Origin: CAZEHJ01 sp964512485
Lineage (GTDB): Bacteria > Bacteroidota > Rhodothermia > Rhodothermales > UBA10348
Assembly: GCA_964512485.1 (NCBI GenBank)
Contig: CAZEHJ010000019.1
Location: 1 to 52,134, forward strand
Direction of reading: 5' to 3'
DNA: 52,134 nucleotides
The notes beneath the pieces were generated by a model. It saw only the letters and a program-made list of their open reading frames with translations. It had not been told where the DNA came from and made no database searches. Positions 27,545-37,398 of this stretch are shown one piece after another. How positions within the stretch are numbered: the stretch's first letter is position 1; each line of letters begins with the position of its first letter. A program made the position numbers and the translations under genes.

Positions 27545-27994
27545 ATGCGCATTCTCCTTGTTCTCGCCCTATTTATCACCGCCTGTTCAACTGGATCGGA
27601 CCCTGAGCAGGATGAAGCCGATATCCGTGCGCTCATTGAGCAGGTGGCAACCGCAAACATCGAAGGCGATGTTGAATCCTGGGTCGGTGCGTTTGACGAC
27701 CCATTCTGGTACATGCCGGCCTATCAGACGGCGGTCACCAATCGGGACTCACTCATTGCCATGACCCGGACTGCCTTCGAAAGCTGGGATGTGGACGTCA
27801 CAATCGAGCCCCAAGACATTACTATCGAGGGGAATTGGGCACACGTTTACAGTGAAGTTCGCGCGAGAGCTGAGGCCAAAGACGGCTCTGATTCGGCCGA
27901 CGTGAATGTGAAGCAACTGGTTGTTTACCATCGCACGGAAAATGGCTGGAAAATCAGCAAGCTTATGATCAGTCCAAATCTGTGGGAGATGTAA
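27545..27994 (+). CDS. NTF2-like (DUF4440/SnoaL-type) lipoprotein
   Basis: The ATG at 27545 starts a short lipoprotein signal (MRILLVLALFITAC, Cys14) and a 149-residue product; a longer frame back to 27404 adds 47 residues that look non-coding. The mature part fits the NTF2-like cone fold: an opening helix (DEADIRALIEQVATANIEGD), the FDDPFWYMPAYQ segment, and a closing sheet (VKQLVVYHRTENGWKISKLM). Such proteins are usually ligand-binding or enzyme-like, but no catalytic pair can be picked. It precedes the Ser/Thr kinase gene by 114 bp on the same strand. Confidence 0.83.
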   Translation: MRILLVLALFITACSTGSDPEQDEADIRALIEQVATANIEGDVESWVGAFDDPFWYMPAYQTAVTNRDSLIAMTRTAFESWDVDVTIEPQDITIEGNWAHVYSEVRARAEAKDGSDSADVNVKQLVVYHRTENGWKISKLMISPNLWEM

Positions 27995-28108
27995 TGTAAT
28001 CTGATCTGATCATTGAGTTTGATCTGCGGTTCGCGTTAATTCAGGATCTCTAATTCAGAACCCCACCTCCCTTTCCGGGCCGGAAGAACGAGCAACGCCT
28101 CCAAGAAT

Positions 28109-30769
28109 ATGATCGGAACCAATCTTTCCCATTATCGAATCGAGAAAGAACTCGGGCGTGGCGGTATGGGTGTCGTCTATCTGGCGACAGATACGAAGCT
28201 GGATCGTCAGGTTGCCCTCAAATTGCTTCCTGCTTCGGCTCTGACGAATGAGCACGACAAGGAGCGATTCTACCGGGAAGCCAAAGCAGCTGCTCAGTTG
28301 CACCACCCGCATATCGCCAGCGTATTCGAGATCGATGAAGCTGTACCGGAAGGCGCGCCATCCGATGAATTGAGACCATTCATCGCAATGGAATTCATCG
28401 AAGGCATCTCGCTGGAAGACCGGATTCGAGAAGGCCCGCTGACGGTCAAGGAATCCGTCCGGATCGCGAGCGAAATTGCCGAAGCCCTCAAAGCGGCCCA
28501 CGAAAAAGACATTGTGCATCGCGACATCAAGTCGGCCAATGTGATGCTCGCTAAGGACCATCGGGCAAAGGTGCTGGATTTCGGCCTTGCGAAAACGACC
28601 CAATCGACGATGCTGACTCGGATGGGTTCAACGCTTGGTACAATCGCCTACATGAGCCCGGAGCAAGCTCGCGGAGAGGATGTGGACCATCGCACGGATC
28701 TGTGGGCCCTGGGAGTTGTGATATATGAAATGATTGCGGGGCGCCTGCCGTTCGGCGGCGATTACGAGCAGGCCATCGTGTATTCGATCCTGAACGAAGA
28801 TCCCAATCCATTGACGGCCATCCGGACCGGCGTACCGATGGATCTAGACTGGATCGTGGGCAAACTCTTTTCTAAAGACGCTTCTCACAGATACAATTCG
28901 GCTGACGATCTGATTGTAGATCTCAAGAACGTCACCGAACGTCCGTCGCGGATGAGTGGACACCACGCGTCGTTGACCGATGGAATTGCCGCGCCACAAG
29001 CTCAAGGTTCAGCCAATTCGGCTCTGTTGTCCCGACGCTGGGTTCTTCCTTCCATCGCCGGGGCGGTCATGTTGTTATTGGGCTGGTTCGCCGCTTCGCT
29101 CACCGGAGGAGCTGGAGGTTCGGCAGGCAGTTTGCCAATGGAGCTTTCCATGGTTTTTGACGAGATAAATTATATCAGCCACCCGGCCTTCACTCCAGAT
29201 GGAAAATCGATGCTGTTTTATGCGTACGACAACCGGGATGGTACTCCAGGTGCGTATGAATACGATCTCAGCACAGCAAGTTTGAGCCTGATACCTTCGT
29301 CCGAGGATTTTGGTGCGATGTCCTTTTCACCCGACGGCTCAATGATCGCCGTCGCGATGTTTACAAACGAAGTGTCGGTCATGCGACCCGACGGAAGTGG
29401 TGTTTCTGTGATCGGTGAGGCATCAAACAGCGACGTTGTCTGGAGTTCAGACTCCTCTATTTTGCTGGATCCTCAAGATGGCATCCTGAGGGAGGTTTAT
29501 CTGGACGGGAGAGAAGAGGTTATTGTCGCCGAGCCGGATACGTCAGCGGGCGAGCGATTCTACTGGTGGCCACAACCACTGCCAGACGACAGGTATATTC
29601 TGTTCACTGTGCTCTATGACGAGACAGATGAACGCTACGGAGAGGTACGCATTCTGGATCGCGAAACGGGCGACCAAATGCTTATGGTAGATGATGGACA
29701 ACACGCCAAGTATGTCCCCTCCGGTCACCTTCTCTACCAGTTGCACGAGAGTGATCAGGTAGTAGTCAGAGCGTTTGACCTGGAAAACATGGAAGTTACC
29801 GGACCTCCGTTCAATCTGTTTTTCTCGTCCATGCACTCAGTCGAGTGGAGTGCCGAAGACATGCTGATTTATCAGGCTGAAAAACAATCCTTCCGAACCC
29901 GACTGTATCCGTTGAATGACCCGGAAGACGTCACACTTATCGAAATGAAGGAAGACGAAATCTGGGGTTTGACGCCGACCGGAAACCTGACCAAAACGGT
30001 CGAATCAGACGAGGGAGAAGATCTCAAACTCATTGCACCGGGATCCACATTTGAACGACGCGTCGTTTCAGATGACGAAATCATCACGCCGGTATTTTCG
30101 AATGACGAAACAAGGGTGGCGTACATATCGGATGACGGATCCCAACTTTTGATCAAGATCGTGGATGCGAATGGAGGCGATGTCCTCCAGTCTCATCGTC
30201 TGGGCGAATATGAGGATGTTGACCTGGAGTCGTGGAGTTCTGACGGATCGAGCATCCTGTTCTCCGGTACAATTCGGCGGGATGATGATTCCCGGACGCT
30301 GGCATTCATCGATCCGGAATCAGGCGACATTTCAGAGTTTGTGAAAGCCGGCACAGGTCTGAGTTCGGCAGAATTCAGCCCTGACGGTCGTTTCGTTGCT
30401 TTCACTACCGAAAGTGGCGGCAAGGCTCAGACAATAATAGCACCCTCAGATGGATCGGGGCAGATTTCTCTGGACACAGATCTGGTATTTGACGATTGGT
30501 CGTTGGACTCACAATCCATCTATGTGACAGACATTACCAATGTCACAGACCGAGAGGTGTTCAGATATTATTTCGATACGCGGGGGACGATCAGACTCAC
30601 GGGACAAATTGAGTCGGTCGTAAAATCAGATCGATTGGCTGGCGTTTACGTCATCGCCGACGGAACGGTGCTGGTATTGGAGTCAGCCGATCGACTGGAT
30701 GAAAATAATTCGATCAATGTGATAACCAATGCTTCTCAATACCTGGAAACACTCGCGCCTACAGAATGA
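28109..30769 (+). CDS. Membrane Ser/Thr protein kinase with C-terminal PD40/WD40-like propeller
   Basis: The 886-residue protein has a cytoplasmic Hanks-type kinase domain (about 9-270) with all key parts: glycine loop GRGGMG (16-21), Lys38 in VALKLL, HRD at 138-140 followed by KSANVM, DFG at 157-159, and SPE at 183-185. A single membrane helix (about 311-333) leads to a periplasmic region (340-886) with PD40/TolB-like propeller repeats such as HPAFTPDGKSM, AMSFSPDGSMIAVAM and SAEFSPDGRFVAFTT. This receptor-kinase layout is typical of Acidobacteriota and Rhodothermota; the ligand is unknown. The 3' end overlaps the amidase gene by 41 bp. Confidence 0.94.
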   Translation: MIGTNLSHYRIEKELGRGGMGVVYLATDTKLDRQVALKLLPASALTNEHDKERFYREAKAAAQLHHPHIASVFEIDEAVPEGAPSDELRPFIAMEFIEGISLEDRIREGPLTVKESVRIASEIAEALKAAHEKDIVHRDIKSANVMLAKDHRAKVLDFGLAKTTQSTMLTRMGSTLGTIAYMSPEQARGEDVDHRTDLWALGVVIYEMIAGRLPFGGDYEQAIVYSILNEDPNPLTAIRTGVPMDLDWIVGKLFSKDASHRYNSADDLIVDLKNVTERPSRMSGHHASLTDGIAAPQAQGSANSALLSRRWVLPSIAGAVMLLLGWFAASLTGGAGGSAGSLPMELSMVFDEINYISHPAFTPDGKSMLFYAYDNRDGTPGAYEYDLSTASLSLIPSSEDFGAMSFSPDGSMIAVAMFTNEVSVMRPDGSGVSVIGEASNSDVVWSSDSSILLDPQDGILREVYLDGREEVIVAEPDTSAGERFYWWPQPLPDDRYILFTVLYDETDERYGEVRILDRETGDQMLMVDDGQHAKYVPSGHLLYQLHESDQVVVRAFDLENMEVTGPPFNLFFSSMHSVEWSAEDMLIYQAEKQSFRTRLYPLNDPEDVTLIEMKEDEIWGLTPTGNLTKTVESDEGEDLKLIAPGSTFERRVVSDDEIITPVFSNDETRVAYISDDGSQLLIKIVDANGGDVLQSHRLGEYEDVDLESWSSDGSSILFSGTIRRDDDSRTLAFIDPESGDISEFVKAGTGLSSAEFSPDGRFVAFTTESGGKAQTIIAPSDGSGQISLDTDLVFDDWSLDSQSIYVTDITNVTDREVFRYYFDTRGTIRLTGQIESVVKSDRLAGVYVIADGTVLVLESADRLDENNSINVITNASQYLETLAPTE

Positions 30770-32282
30770 GAATCTCTCCCTGCGGCTGTTGGGACTGATT
30801 GTCAGTATTGTTGTCATCGGATGCGCCTCTCCTCCCGAAAGGTTTGAACTTGTAGAGACAACGGTCTCCGACATCCACGCCGCATTTCAATCCGGGGAAT
30901 TGACCGCACAGGGTCTGACCCGGCAGTATCTGAAGCGCATCGACGAGTACGATGATTCGCTCAATGCTTTCTTGACCCTGAATCCAAGGTCCCTGATCAG
31001 GGCCGCAGAGCTTGATGCGGAGTTTGCTGAAACCGGAATTCTCCGTCCGATGCATGGCATACCCATTGTCGTCAAGGACAACTACGACACGTTTGACATG
31101 CCCACTACGGCGGGATCGGCGGCGTTGGAGGGAATGATTCCTCCCGACGATGCCTGGCAAGTCGCCCGCCTTCGGGAGGCCGGCGCCATTATTCTGGGAA
31201 AAACCAATATGGCTGAATGGGCTTTCAGTCCGTTCGTGACCATCAGCTCGATCGGTGGAACGACGCGCAATCCGTACGACCTCACGAGGGTCCCTGCCGG
31301 ATCAAGCGGCGGAACGGCCGCTGCTGTAGCGGCCAACCTGGGAGTATTGGGTCTGGGCACCGACACGGGCAATTCCATTCGTGGGCCATCGGGCCACAAT
31401 GCGCTCGTTGGAATTCGCTCAACCATGGGATTGACGAGCCGCGACGGAATCGTACCGCTCTATCTCAGAAACGACATCGGGGGCCCGATGGCCCGCACCG
31501 TCGAAGACGCCGTACGAGTTCTCGATGTCATAGCAGGGCACGACCCGGCCGATCCGATCACGGCGCGAAGCGAAGGACAGCTGCCAGAAGCTGGCTACAT
31601 GTCGTTTCTTGATTCTGAAGGACTGTCAGATGCCCGAATCGGTGTTTTCCGGTGGTACATGCGGCCCGATTCGACACATCCGGATATCCTGGCCCGGATG
31701 GAGGAGGCCGTCGAAGACTTGCGCGCCGCAGGCGCAACGATCGTGGATCCATTCGACATACCGAATCTGAAGCTCGACGAGTCAATCTGGTGTGAAGTAT
31801 TCAAACATGACGTTGAGCAATACTTCGCGAGCCGCGAAGACGGTTTCCCATACACGACGCTCGCTCAGATTCACGAGACAGGGAAATTTGCAGACTACAT
31901 CGACGGCTCCCTCGAATTTGCTGCAGCCTGGACCGAGCCTCCGTGTCCGGACCTCTACACACACGAGCCCAACATTGAATTCCGCAAAACGTTGCTCTCC
32001 GCGATGGAAGAACAGAGGGTTGATGCGTTCATTTATCCAACGTGGAGTTATCCCGCCCGAAAAATTGGAGACTGGGATTCTCCGGCCGGGGACAACAGTC
32101 AGTACTTGTCACCCCAGTCCGGATTTCCGGCCATTCAGGTCCCTATCGGATACACCGACGAGGGCCTCCCTGTCGGCATGACATTTATTGGCCGGCTGTT
32201 CGACGAACCAACACTGATTCGCCTGGCCTATTCGTACGAGCAAGCCACCCACCGACGGATCGCTCCACCTCAATTCGACTGA
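30729..32282 (+). CDS. Amidase-signature hydrolase, lipoprotein
   Basis: The 517-residue enzyme belongs to the amidase signature family. The catalytic Ser-cisSer-Lys triad is visible: Lys116 in GIPIVVKDN, the cis-Ser192 in PAGSSGG, and the nucleophile Ser216 in TDTGNSIRGPSG, with the usual 24-residue spacing between the serines. An N-terminal hydrophobic stretch ends in VIGC (Cys32), indicating a lipoprotein facing the periplasm, unlike the cytoplasmic GatA. The start at 30729 lies 41 bp inside the kinase gene in another frame; no ATG follows until residue 108, so the overlap seems real unless a TTG is used. Substrate may be an amide or acylated peptide; not determined. Confidence 0.9.
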   Translation: MLLNTWKHSRLQNENLSLRLLGLIVSIVVIGCASPPERFELVETTVSDIHAAFQSGELTAQGLTRQYLKRIDEYDDSLNAFLTLNPRSLIRAAELDAEFAETGILRPMHGIPIVVKDNYDTFDMPTTAGSAALEGMIPPDDAWQVARLREAGAIILGKTNMAEWAFSPFVTISSIGGTTRNPYDLTRVPAGSSGGTAAAVAANLGVLGLGTDTGNSIRGPSGHNALVGIRSTMGLTSRDGIVPLYLRNDIGGPMARTVEDAVRVLDVIAGHDPADPITARSEGQLPEAGYMSFLDSEGLSDARIGVFRWYMRPDSTHPDILARMEEAVEDLRAAGATIVDPFDIPNLKLDESIWCEVFKHDVEQYFASREDGFPYTTLAQIHETGKFADYIDGSLEFAAAWTEPPCPDLYTHEPNIEFRKTLLSAMEEQRVDAFIYPTWSYPARKIGDWDSPAGDNSQYLSPQSGFPAIQVPIGYTDEGLPVGMTFIGRLFDEPTLIRLAYSYEQATHRRIAPPQFD

Positions 32283-32346
32283 TATCAAAGGTCGGTGGGC
32301 ATGAGTCTCTGAACAGGCCACAACACGGGTAACCCTCGCACATCGC

Positions 32347-32772
32347 TTATTTGCCCCGGAAAAACCTCAGCTCTTGGTTGGGATATCCTTGCAACGGAGC
32401 CCCTTCCAGTGTGATGGAATGCTCGGAAATTGTTCCACGGAATCCGCCCACAGAGCCCGGTCCGATAGCTACACGTGCTGGTGAAAAGGCAAATACATCA
32501 ATCACAGGCACATCGATCATTCCGTGCCATGTTTGAGTGCCTGGAGTGGGACTACCATCGATTTCTTGAGAAAGAATGGCGGAAAACGATCCGTCGATTG
32601 AAACATCGAGTTGGAGCAGGTATGCCCAATCAACGTTTCCAGCATCCGTGTTTATCGACAAGGTGGTTGTTTTCCAGTTGCCAGAAAGTGATTCGACTTC
32701 GCCGTCGAAATTGGAAGCAGAGTCACAACCGATGATGATCGCGGCGAGAAAAATGGGAAGCAGTCTTTTCAT
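32347..32772 (-). CDS. Small lipoprotein, function unknown
   Basis: The 141-residue protein has a lipoprotein signal (MKRLLPIFLAAIIIGC, Cys16). The mature part is beta-rich (SGNWKTTTLSI, LLQLDVSIDGSFSAIL, HSITLEGAPL), suggesting a small lipocalin-like or META/DUF-type barrel, but no named family is evident. It is convergent with the amidase gene (64 bp between stops) and lies 86 bp downstream of the YkvI-like transporter gene. Confidence 0.75.
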   Translation of the reverse strand: MKRLLPIFLAAIIIGCDSASNFDGEVESLSGNWKTTTLSINTDAGNVDWAYLLQLDVSIDGSFSAILSQEIDGSPTPGTQTWHGMIDVPVIDVFAFSPARVAIGPGSVGGFRGTISEHSITLEGAPLQGYPNQELRFFRGK

Positions 32773-32857
32773 TGGGTCCTTTAGATTATCAGGCTGGACC
32801 CCAGTGTATCAATCGACTATTTCCTTATTGTTTCCATTCCGTTTCGAAATTGTTAAA

Positions 32858-33952
32858 TCAGTCCATTTCCGGTTGCCGCAGTGAGCGGATCCCAAACCAG
32901 ATTACCGGCAGCAGGAAGACCACCCAGTAGGCCCAGGTGATTGTACCATATCCTTTTTTGACCAGATCAACGATTCCGATCGCGTCGGCAAGGAAAATTG
33001 CCATGATGAGTAGAATGGCCGCTATGCCAATTCTCAGCCCCGAAGGCATTTCGCGACCCTGCTCGTGGTAGACGCCAGCGATCCGCTCGTTGAAGCCGTG
33101 AATAACTCCCACACCTGTTTCAATGAGCGTACCGAAGAGAACAATCTGAAACAGAATTCGCAGCCAGGGCCACCCGATCGCTGTGAGTAGGTAGTCGACT
33201 GGGATGGACTCGTTCAGAACCTCAGGGTAGACAGCCAACATACCGACAAATGCGAACATGGCCGGGATCATTCCGAGGGCTCCGGCGATGACGCCAGACG
33301 TCAATGCTTCCTTACGGGTCTGCAAGTGCCGCAATACAAAAAATCCGGCTGGAGCCAGCCCGATGTTGTACCCGGCATACTTTATTCCGTTGAATAACCA
33401 CTCTGAATCCGGGTCATAAACGCCTATTAGACCGCCTATTTCATCTCCAAATGTAACAATTGCTGTTACAATAACGATGGTAAACGTACCGTAAAGCGCG
33501 AAAGACCAGACCGAAAAAATCCGTTCAATCACTTCGTTCCCATAGAAGGCCAGAGCTCCTACGGCTGCAATCAGGACGATAATTCCAGTAATCTGTGGCC
33601 ATCCCAACATGCGTTCAAGCAATTCTCCCGCTGCTGATCCCATGACCGACACAATCAGGACAAGCATAACGAGATACAGTACCTCGAAGGCGTACCAACC
33701 CTTTCCGAGTACTCGTTGCATGAAAGTCCTGTAGTCATACGTCTTGAAACGTCGTCCCAGATCAAAGGCGAGCGCAAGGACGACGCTCATGATGGCCATC
33801 GATACGAGCATCCCGAGCAGGCCGCCTACCGGTCCCTGACTCATGAAAAACTCTATCATTTCCCGGCCTGTACCGTAACCGCCGCCAATTATGATTGACT
33901 GGAATACAAAACCCGGAAGCAGGTATTTCTGAAAAAAGTCGGAGCGCAGCAT
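32858..33952 (-). CDS. YkvI-like multi-pass membrane transporter
   Basis: The 364-residue protein has about ten membrane helices. The N-terminal motif FQSIIIGGGYGTGREMIEFF and the helix with GLAPAGFFVLRHLQTRKEA match the YkvI family, distant relatives of LeuT-fold transporters (GGGYGTGRE replaces the unwound helix-1 region). Substrate is unknown; amino acid or other small solute is the usual guess. It starts 5 bp after the stop of the BNR paralogue 2 gene, so the two are almost certainly cotranscribed, which is an unusual pairing. Confidence 0.87.
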   Translation of the reverse strand: MLRSDFFQKYLLPGFVFQSIIIGGGYGTGREMIEFFMSQGPVGGLLGMLVSMAIMSVVLALAFDLGRRFKTYDYRTFMQRVLGKGWYAFEVLYLVMLVLIVSVMGSAAGELLERMLGWPQITGIIVLIAAVGALAFYGNEVIERIFSVWSFALYGTFTIVIVTAIVTFGDEIGGLIGVYDPDSEWLFNGIKYAGYNIGLAPAGFFVLRHLQTRKEALTSGVIAGALGMIPAMFAFVGMLAVYPEVLNESIPVDYLLTAIGWPWLRILFQIVLFGTLIETGVGVIHGFNERIAGVYHEQGREMPSGLRIGIAAILLIMAIFLADAIGIVDLVKKGYGTITWAYWVVFLLPVIWFGIRSLRQPEMD

Positions 33953-33957
33953 GGGAT

Positions 33958-36900
33958 CTACTTGTCTGAGATGTCAAATGCGTCTGACGCCCGGACCGCG
34001 TCCATATAGGATGCCCATTCGGAGTCGAACCAGGATTCCACTTCAGCCCTGAAGGCATCAAGGGCACGACGACCAGCCGACATGGACCATTCTTCCGGTG
34101 TATTGGGAGCTCGCTTCGAAGAAAATATGTACCTCCCGGCGCCTCCAACCTGGTTACCCACTGTCGTTGGCGGACGATAGATGCCTTGTTTGCCCTGCTC
34201 TCCAAAATAGGCATCCTGGAATGCTTTCAGAGAATCAGCTACGGTTTTGCCGTGTTTGCTCAGTTCTTTCGCTGAATCATCCTCACGATCCCCAAGATTC
34301 GCACCCACCAGATCCACGAATTCCCTGGCTTCGCGAACGCGGGTTAGAAGAGCTGCAGCTTCAGTATTCAGCTCTTCATACTGGGCGTGAAGACCGGCTC
34401 GCATGCGGAGGGCATTCAGATCGACTTCGTATCTGGGATCCGACTCAACTGTTATGCTGGTTTCCGAGACCGCAGCGCCATATGTGATTCGAACGGTGTA
34501 GGTACCCGGCAGGACCTGACGGCCTCCCGGCTCTGAAGCATCTTTCCTTGGAGCTGTCCGACTGGGGCCTCGAACGCCTTTCCGGTTCATGGACCATCCC
34601 GTCCTATTGAGACCTTTCTTGGCTGGCCCATCGAACGTTCGGATGACTTCGTCACCCTCGAGGATCTCAATTTTTACTTCATCTGGAGCCTTCTCTTTTT
34701 TGTTGGAATCCGCATCATCTCCTTCTTCGCCATCGTGATGCTCGTCGCCGTCTTCTCCTTCACCCTCATCGTGTTCAGCATCCTCATCTTCTTCAGACGG
34801 AGCAGATTCGAAAGCATCGGGGTTTACGGAATAGGTGATGCGAGCCCCTCCCGGACGATTTTCACCGCTATATATGGCATCCGCGCGGAACCGAGTGCCC
34901 TCTGCCTGAATGTTGGATGACTGATAAGCGGTCGGAGTGGCAAATACATGAACGGATTCGTCAAGTACAGATACGCCTTGAGAGGCCAGTTCTCTGAGGG
35001 GTCGAATATCATCCAGTACCCAAGCACTTCGACCAAATGTAGCGATGACCAGATCAACTTCTCGCTCCTGAATGGCAAGATCCCTGGTTGAAGCGGTCGG
35101 GTATCCCTGTGTCCATTTTGTCCAGGTATCACCTTCATCAATTGAGACGTACAGCCCGAATTCCGTGCCGATGAACATCAGCCGAGGCTCGACTGGATCC
35201 TGAATGAATGAAAGCGCAAATCCGTAGACCGAATTGCTGTCAACCAAACGTGTCCACGTCCGACCCCAGTCCTGGGTGCGATAGACATAGGGCTCCCAGT
35301 TGTTCTGGCGGTGATCGTCATACACAACCACGGCCTCGGCCGCGTTGTACTTCGAGGCCCTGATCTGGGTGATCCAGGACTCATCCGCTACATCATTGAT
35401 GCGCGAGCCGACTTCAGTCCACGAGCCTCCACCGTCGCGGCTGAGCTGGATATTGCCGTCGTCTGTTCCAACCCACAGAATGCCTTCTTCGACGGGGCTC
35501 ACTCCGATCGATACGATCGTCGTGTTGTTTTCCGCCTGGGTTGCGTCGTAGGTCAGCCCACCGGAAACGGATTGCTTCTGTTTCTCGGGATTGTTCGTGG
35601 TCAGATCGGGAGAAATAACTTCCCAGCTCTGTCCCTTGTTGGTCGATTTATGCAGGAACTGGCTTCCATAATAGATGGTCGAGTTGTCGTGCGGATCCTG
35701 AGCAAACGCCGCATCCCAGTTGAATCGCAAAAACACATCTGGATCTGGATGCAGTGGCTTGATGAATGAACTGTTGCCCGTCTCTTTGTCGAACCGACTG
35801 ATACTTCCACCCTGACTCATGGCATACCCATAACGGGAATCGTCAGGATCAGCAGATACATCGAAGCCATCTCCGAAAGCTACTTCCTGCCAGTACGAGT
35901 TGCGGATTCCGCCGGAGCGCCACAAATAGCCAGGCCCAACCCAGGATCCATTGTCCTGCATGCCGCCCATCACGTTGTAGGGATACTCGTTGTCCACGTT
36001 GATGTGGTAGAACTGAGCCACGGGGAGATTTTCGACGAATCGCCAGGACTTGCCCTTGTCTCTCGTTATAGACATACCTCCATCATTGCCTTCGATGATG
36101 TAGTCGGGGTCCTCTGGAGACACCCAGAAGGCATGATGATCCGGATGGACACCGTTGGACTGGTAGCCGGGCTGCCACTGACGAAAGCTCTTACCTCCGT
36201 CTTCCGAGACGTAGATATACGTCTCAATTTTGTAGATCCTGTTTTCATTTTCAGGGTCTACATAGATATCGGCGTAATAAAATGGACGTCCGTTTACACC
36301 GTTGTCGTCGTTGATCAAACGCCACTTTTTACCGCCGTCATCTGAGCGGTAAAGTCCGTTTTTCTTTGCTTCAACAAGCGCATAAACGACATCTGGTTCG
36401 TTGGTCGAAAATGCGAGGCCCATGCGGCCAAGATCGCCCTTTGGAAGCCCGTCTTCGTCCGTGATCTCATTCCACGTAACGCCGCCATCCCACGTCTCAT
36501 ACAGGCCGGAGCCTTCACCGCCTGAGTGGAAATACCATGGCCAGCGACGGAATTCCCACATACCGGCCAGAACGTGATCGGGATTGGATGGGTCTGCGAC
36601 CATGTCTCCGATGCCCGTTTTTTCGTTCACGTACAGGACTTTTTCAAGTGTTTGGCCGCCGTCCGTCGTGCGAAAAACGCCGCGTTCTTCGGTCTCACCC
36701 CACGCGGGACCCTGCACTCCGATGAGTGCGACGTTTGGGTCATTCGGATCGAGAATGATTCGGTGGATGTTTCGCGAGTCTTCCAATCCCAAATAGGACC
36801 AAGAGACGCCTCCATCGATGGACCGGTACAGGCCGTTTCCGGCAGACTGGCTGTTCCTCGGATTTCCTTCACCGGCTCCTACCCAGACGATATCTGGATT

Positions 36901-37194
36901 CGCTTGGTAGATCGCCACCGCTCCTATCGAATGCGTTGGTTCCTCATCAAATATGGGCTTCCAATCAATTCCTGCTGATGTGGATTTCCACAGGCCCCCC
37001 GAAGCGGTACCGGCGTAAATGATGCTCGGATCAGCATGAACAGCATCGATACTTGTGACACGCCCGCTCATCCCGGCCGGGCCGATATTTCGAGGCTTCA
37101 TGACCTCGAACAGGTCCATGTCCAGCTGCTGAGCGTTGGCGGGGAGAGAAATGAGCGCAAAAAGGGCTACGAGAGCTGAAATTCGAAGACGCAT
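33958..37194 (-). CDS. Large secreted BNR/sortilin-type beta-propeller protein (paralogue 2)
   Basis: The 1078-residue protein has a Sec signal ending in PANAQQ and the same Asp-box layout as the protein at 17678 (IDGGVSW, WDGGVTW, DDGGKKW, DKGKSW, NKGQSW, DWGRTW, DEGDTW), including the shared opening IGPAGMSGRVTSI and MTIDPF-like blade edges. Residues about 798-838 form an extreme Asp/Glu/His insert (EDEDAEHDEGEGEDGDEHHD) absent from paralogue 1; it could bind divalent metal or act as a charged linker. The C-terminal 220 residues contain a helical domain. The downstream YkvI-like transporter gene is 5 bp away. Catalytic function is not evident. Confidence 0.9.
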   Translation of the reverse strand: MRLRISALVALFALISLPANAQQLDMDLFEVMKPRNIGPAGMSGRVTSIDAVHADPSIIYAGTASGGLWKSTSAGIDWKPIFDEEPTHSIGAVAIYQANPDIVWVGAGEGNPRNSQSAGNGLYRSIDGGVSWSYLGLEDSRNIHRIILDPNDPNVALIGVQGPAWGETEERGVFRTTDGGQTLEKVLYVNEKTGIGDMVADPSNPDHVLAGMWEFRRWPWYFHSGGEGSGLYETWDGGVTWNEITDEDGLPKGDLGRMGLAFSTNEPDVVYALVEAKKNGLYRSDDGGKKWRLINDDNGVNGRPFYYADIYVDPENENRIYKIETYIYVSEDGGKSFRQWQPGYQSNGVHPDHHAFWVSPEDPDYIIEGNDGGMSITRDKGKSWRFVENLPVAQFYHINVDNEYPYNVMGGMQDNGSWVGPGYLWRSGGIRNSYWQEVAFGDGFDVSADPDDSRYGYAMSQGGSISRFDKETGNSSFIKPLHPDPDVFLRFNWDAAFAQDPHDNSTIYYGSQFLHKSTNKGQSWEVISPDLTTNNPEKQKQSVSGGLTYDATQAENNTTIVSIGVSPVEEGILWVGTDDGNIQLSRDGGGSWTEVGSRINDVADESWITQIRASKYNAAEAVVVYDDHRQNNWEPYVYRTQDWGRTWTRLVDSNSVYGFALSFIQDPVEPRLMFIGTEFGLYVSIDEGDTWTKWTQGYPTASTRDLAIQEREVDLVIATFGRSAWVLDDIRPLRELASQGVSVLDESVHVFATPTAYQSSNIQAEGTRFRADAIYSGENRPGGARITYSVNPDAFESAPSEEDEDAEHDEGEGEDGDEHHDGEEGDDADSNKKEKAPDEVKIEILEGDEVIRTFDGPAKKGLNRTGWSMNRKGVRGPSRTAPRKDASEPGGRQVLPGTYTVRITYGAAVSETSITVESDPRYEVDLNALRMRAGLHAQYEELNTEAAALLTRVREAREFVDLVGANLGDREDDSAKELSKHGKTVADSLKAFQDAYFGEQGKQGIYRPPTTVGNQVGGAGRYIFSSKRAPNTPEEWSMSAGRRALDAFRAEVESWFDSEWASYMDAVRASDAFDISDK

Positions 37195-37212
37195 GAGGCC
37201 GGGAGTGCAAAT

Positions 37213-37284
37213 TTAGTGGGACCTTGAAAAGCAGGGGGCAAAATACGAGGATCCCCCACTTTTCCCACTTTTTAACCTGCTTTT
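37213..37284. repeat. Nested inverted repeats upstream of BNR paralogue 2
   Basis: AAAAGCAGG (37227-37235) is matched by CCTGCTTTT (37276-37284), with GGGGG/CCCCC runs inside and AGTGGGA/TCCCACT near the edges. The element lies between the end of the oxidoreductase gene and the start of the BNR gene, both minus strand. It could end the first transcript or fold in the leader of the second. Confidence 0.45.
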
Positions 37285-37398
37285 GCCCGGCTAATCCTGG
37301 TTCAGAACAGGACATTGAAATCCACATGGCCACAAGCGCCAGGATTCAGGCTCAATAATCTCCTTCATCTCTTTTCAACGGGTTCAGGAGAGGAAGAA

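Noticed and set aside
33958..37194. Sialidase or glycosyl hydrolase function for the BNR proteins
   Set aside because: Asp boxes are structural; no sialidase arginine triad or catalytic pair could be recognised in either paralogue.
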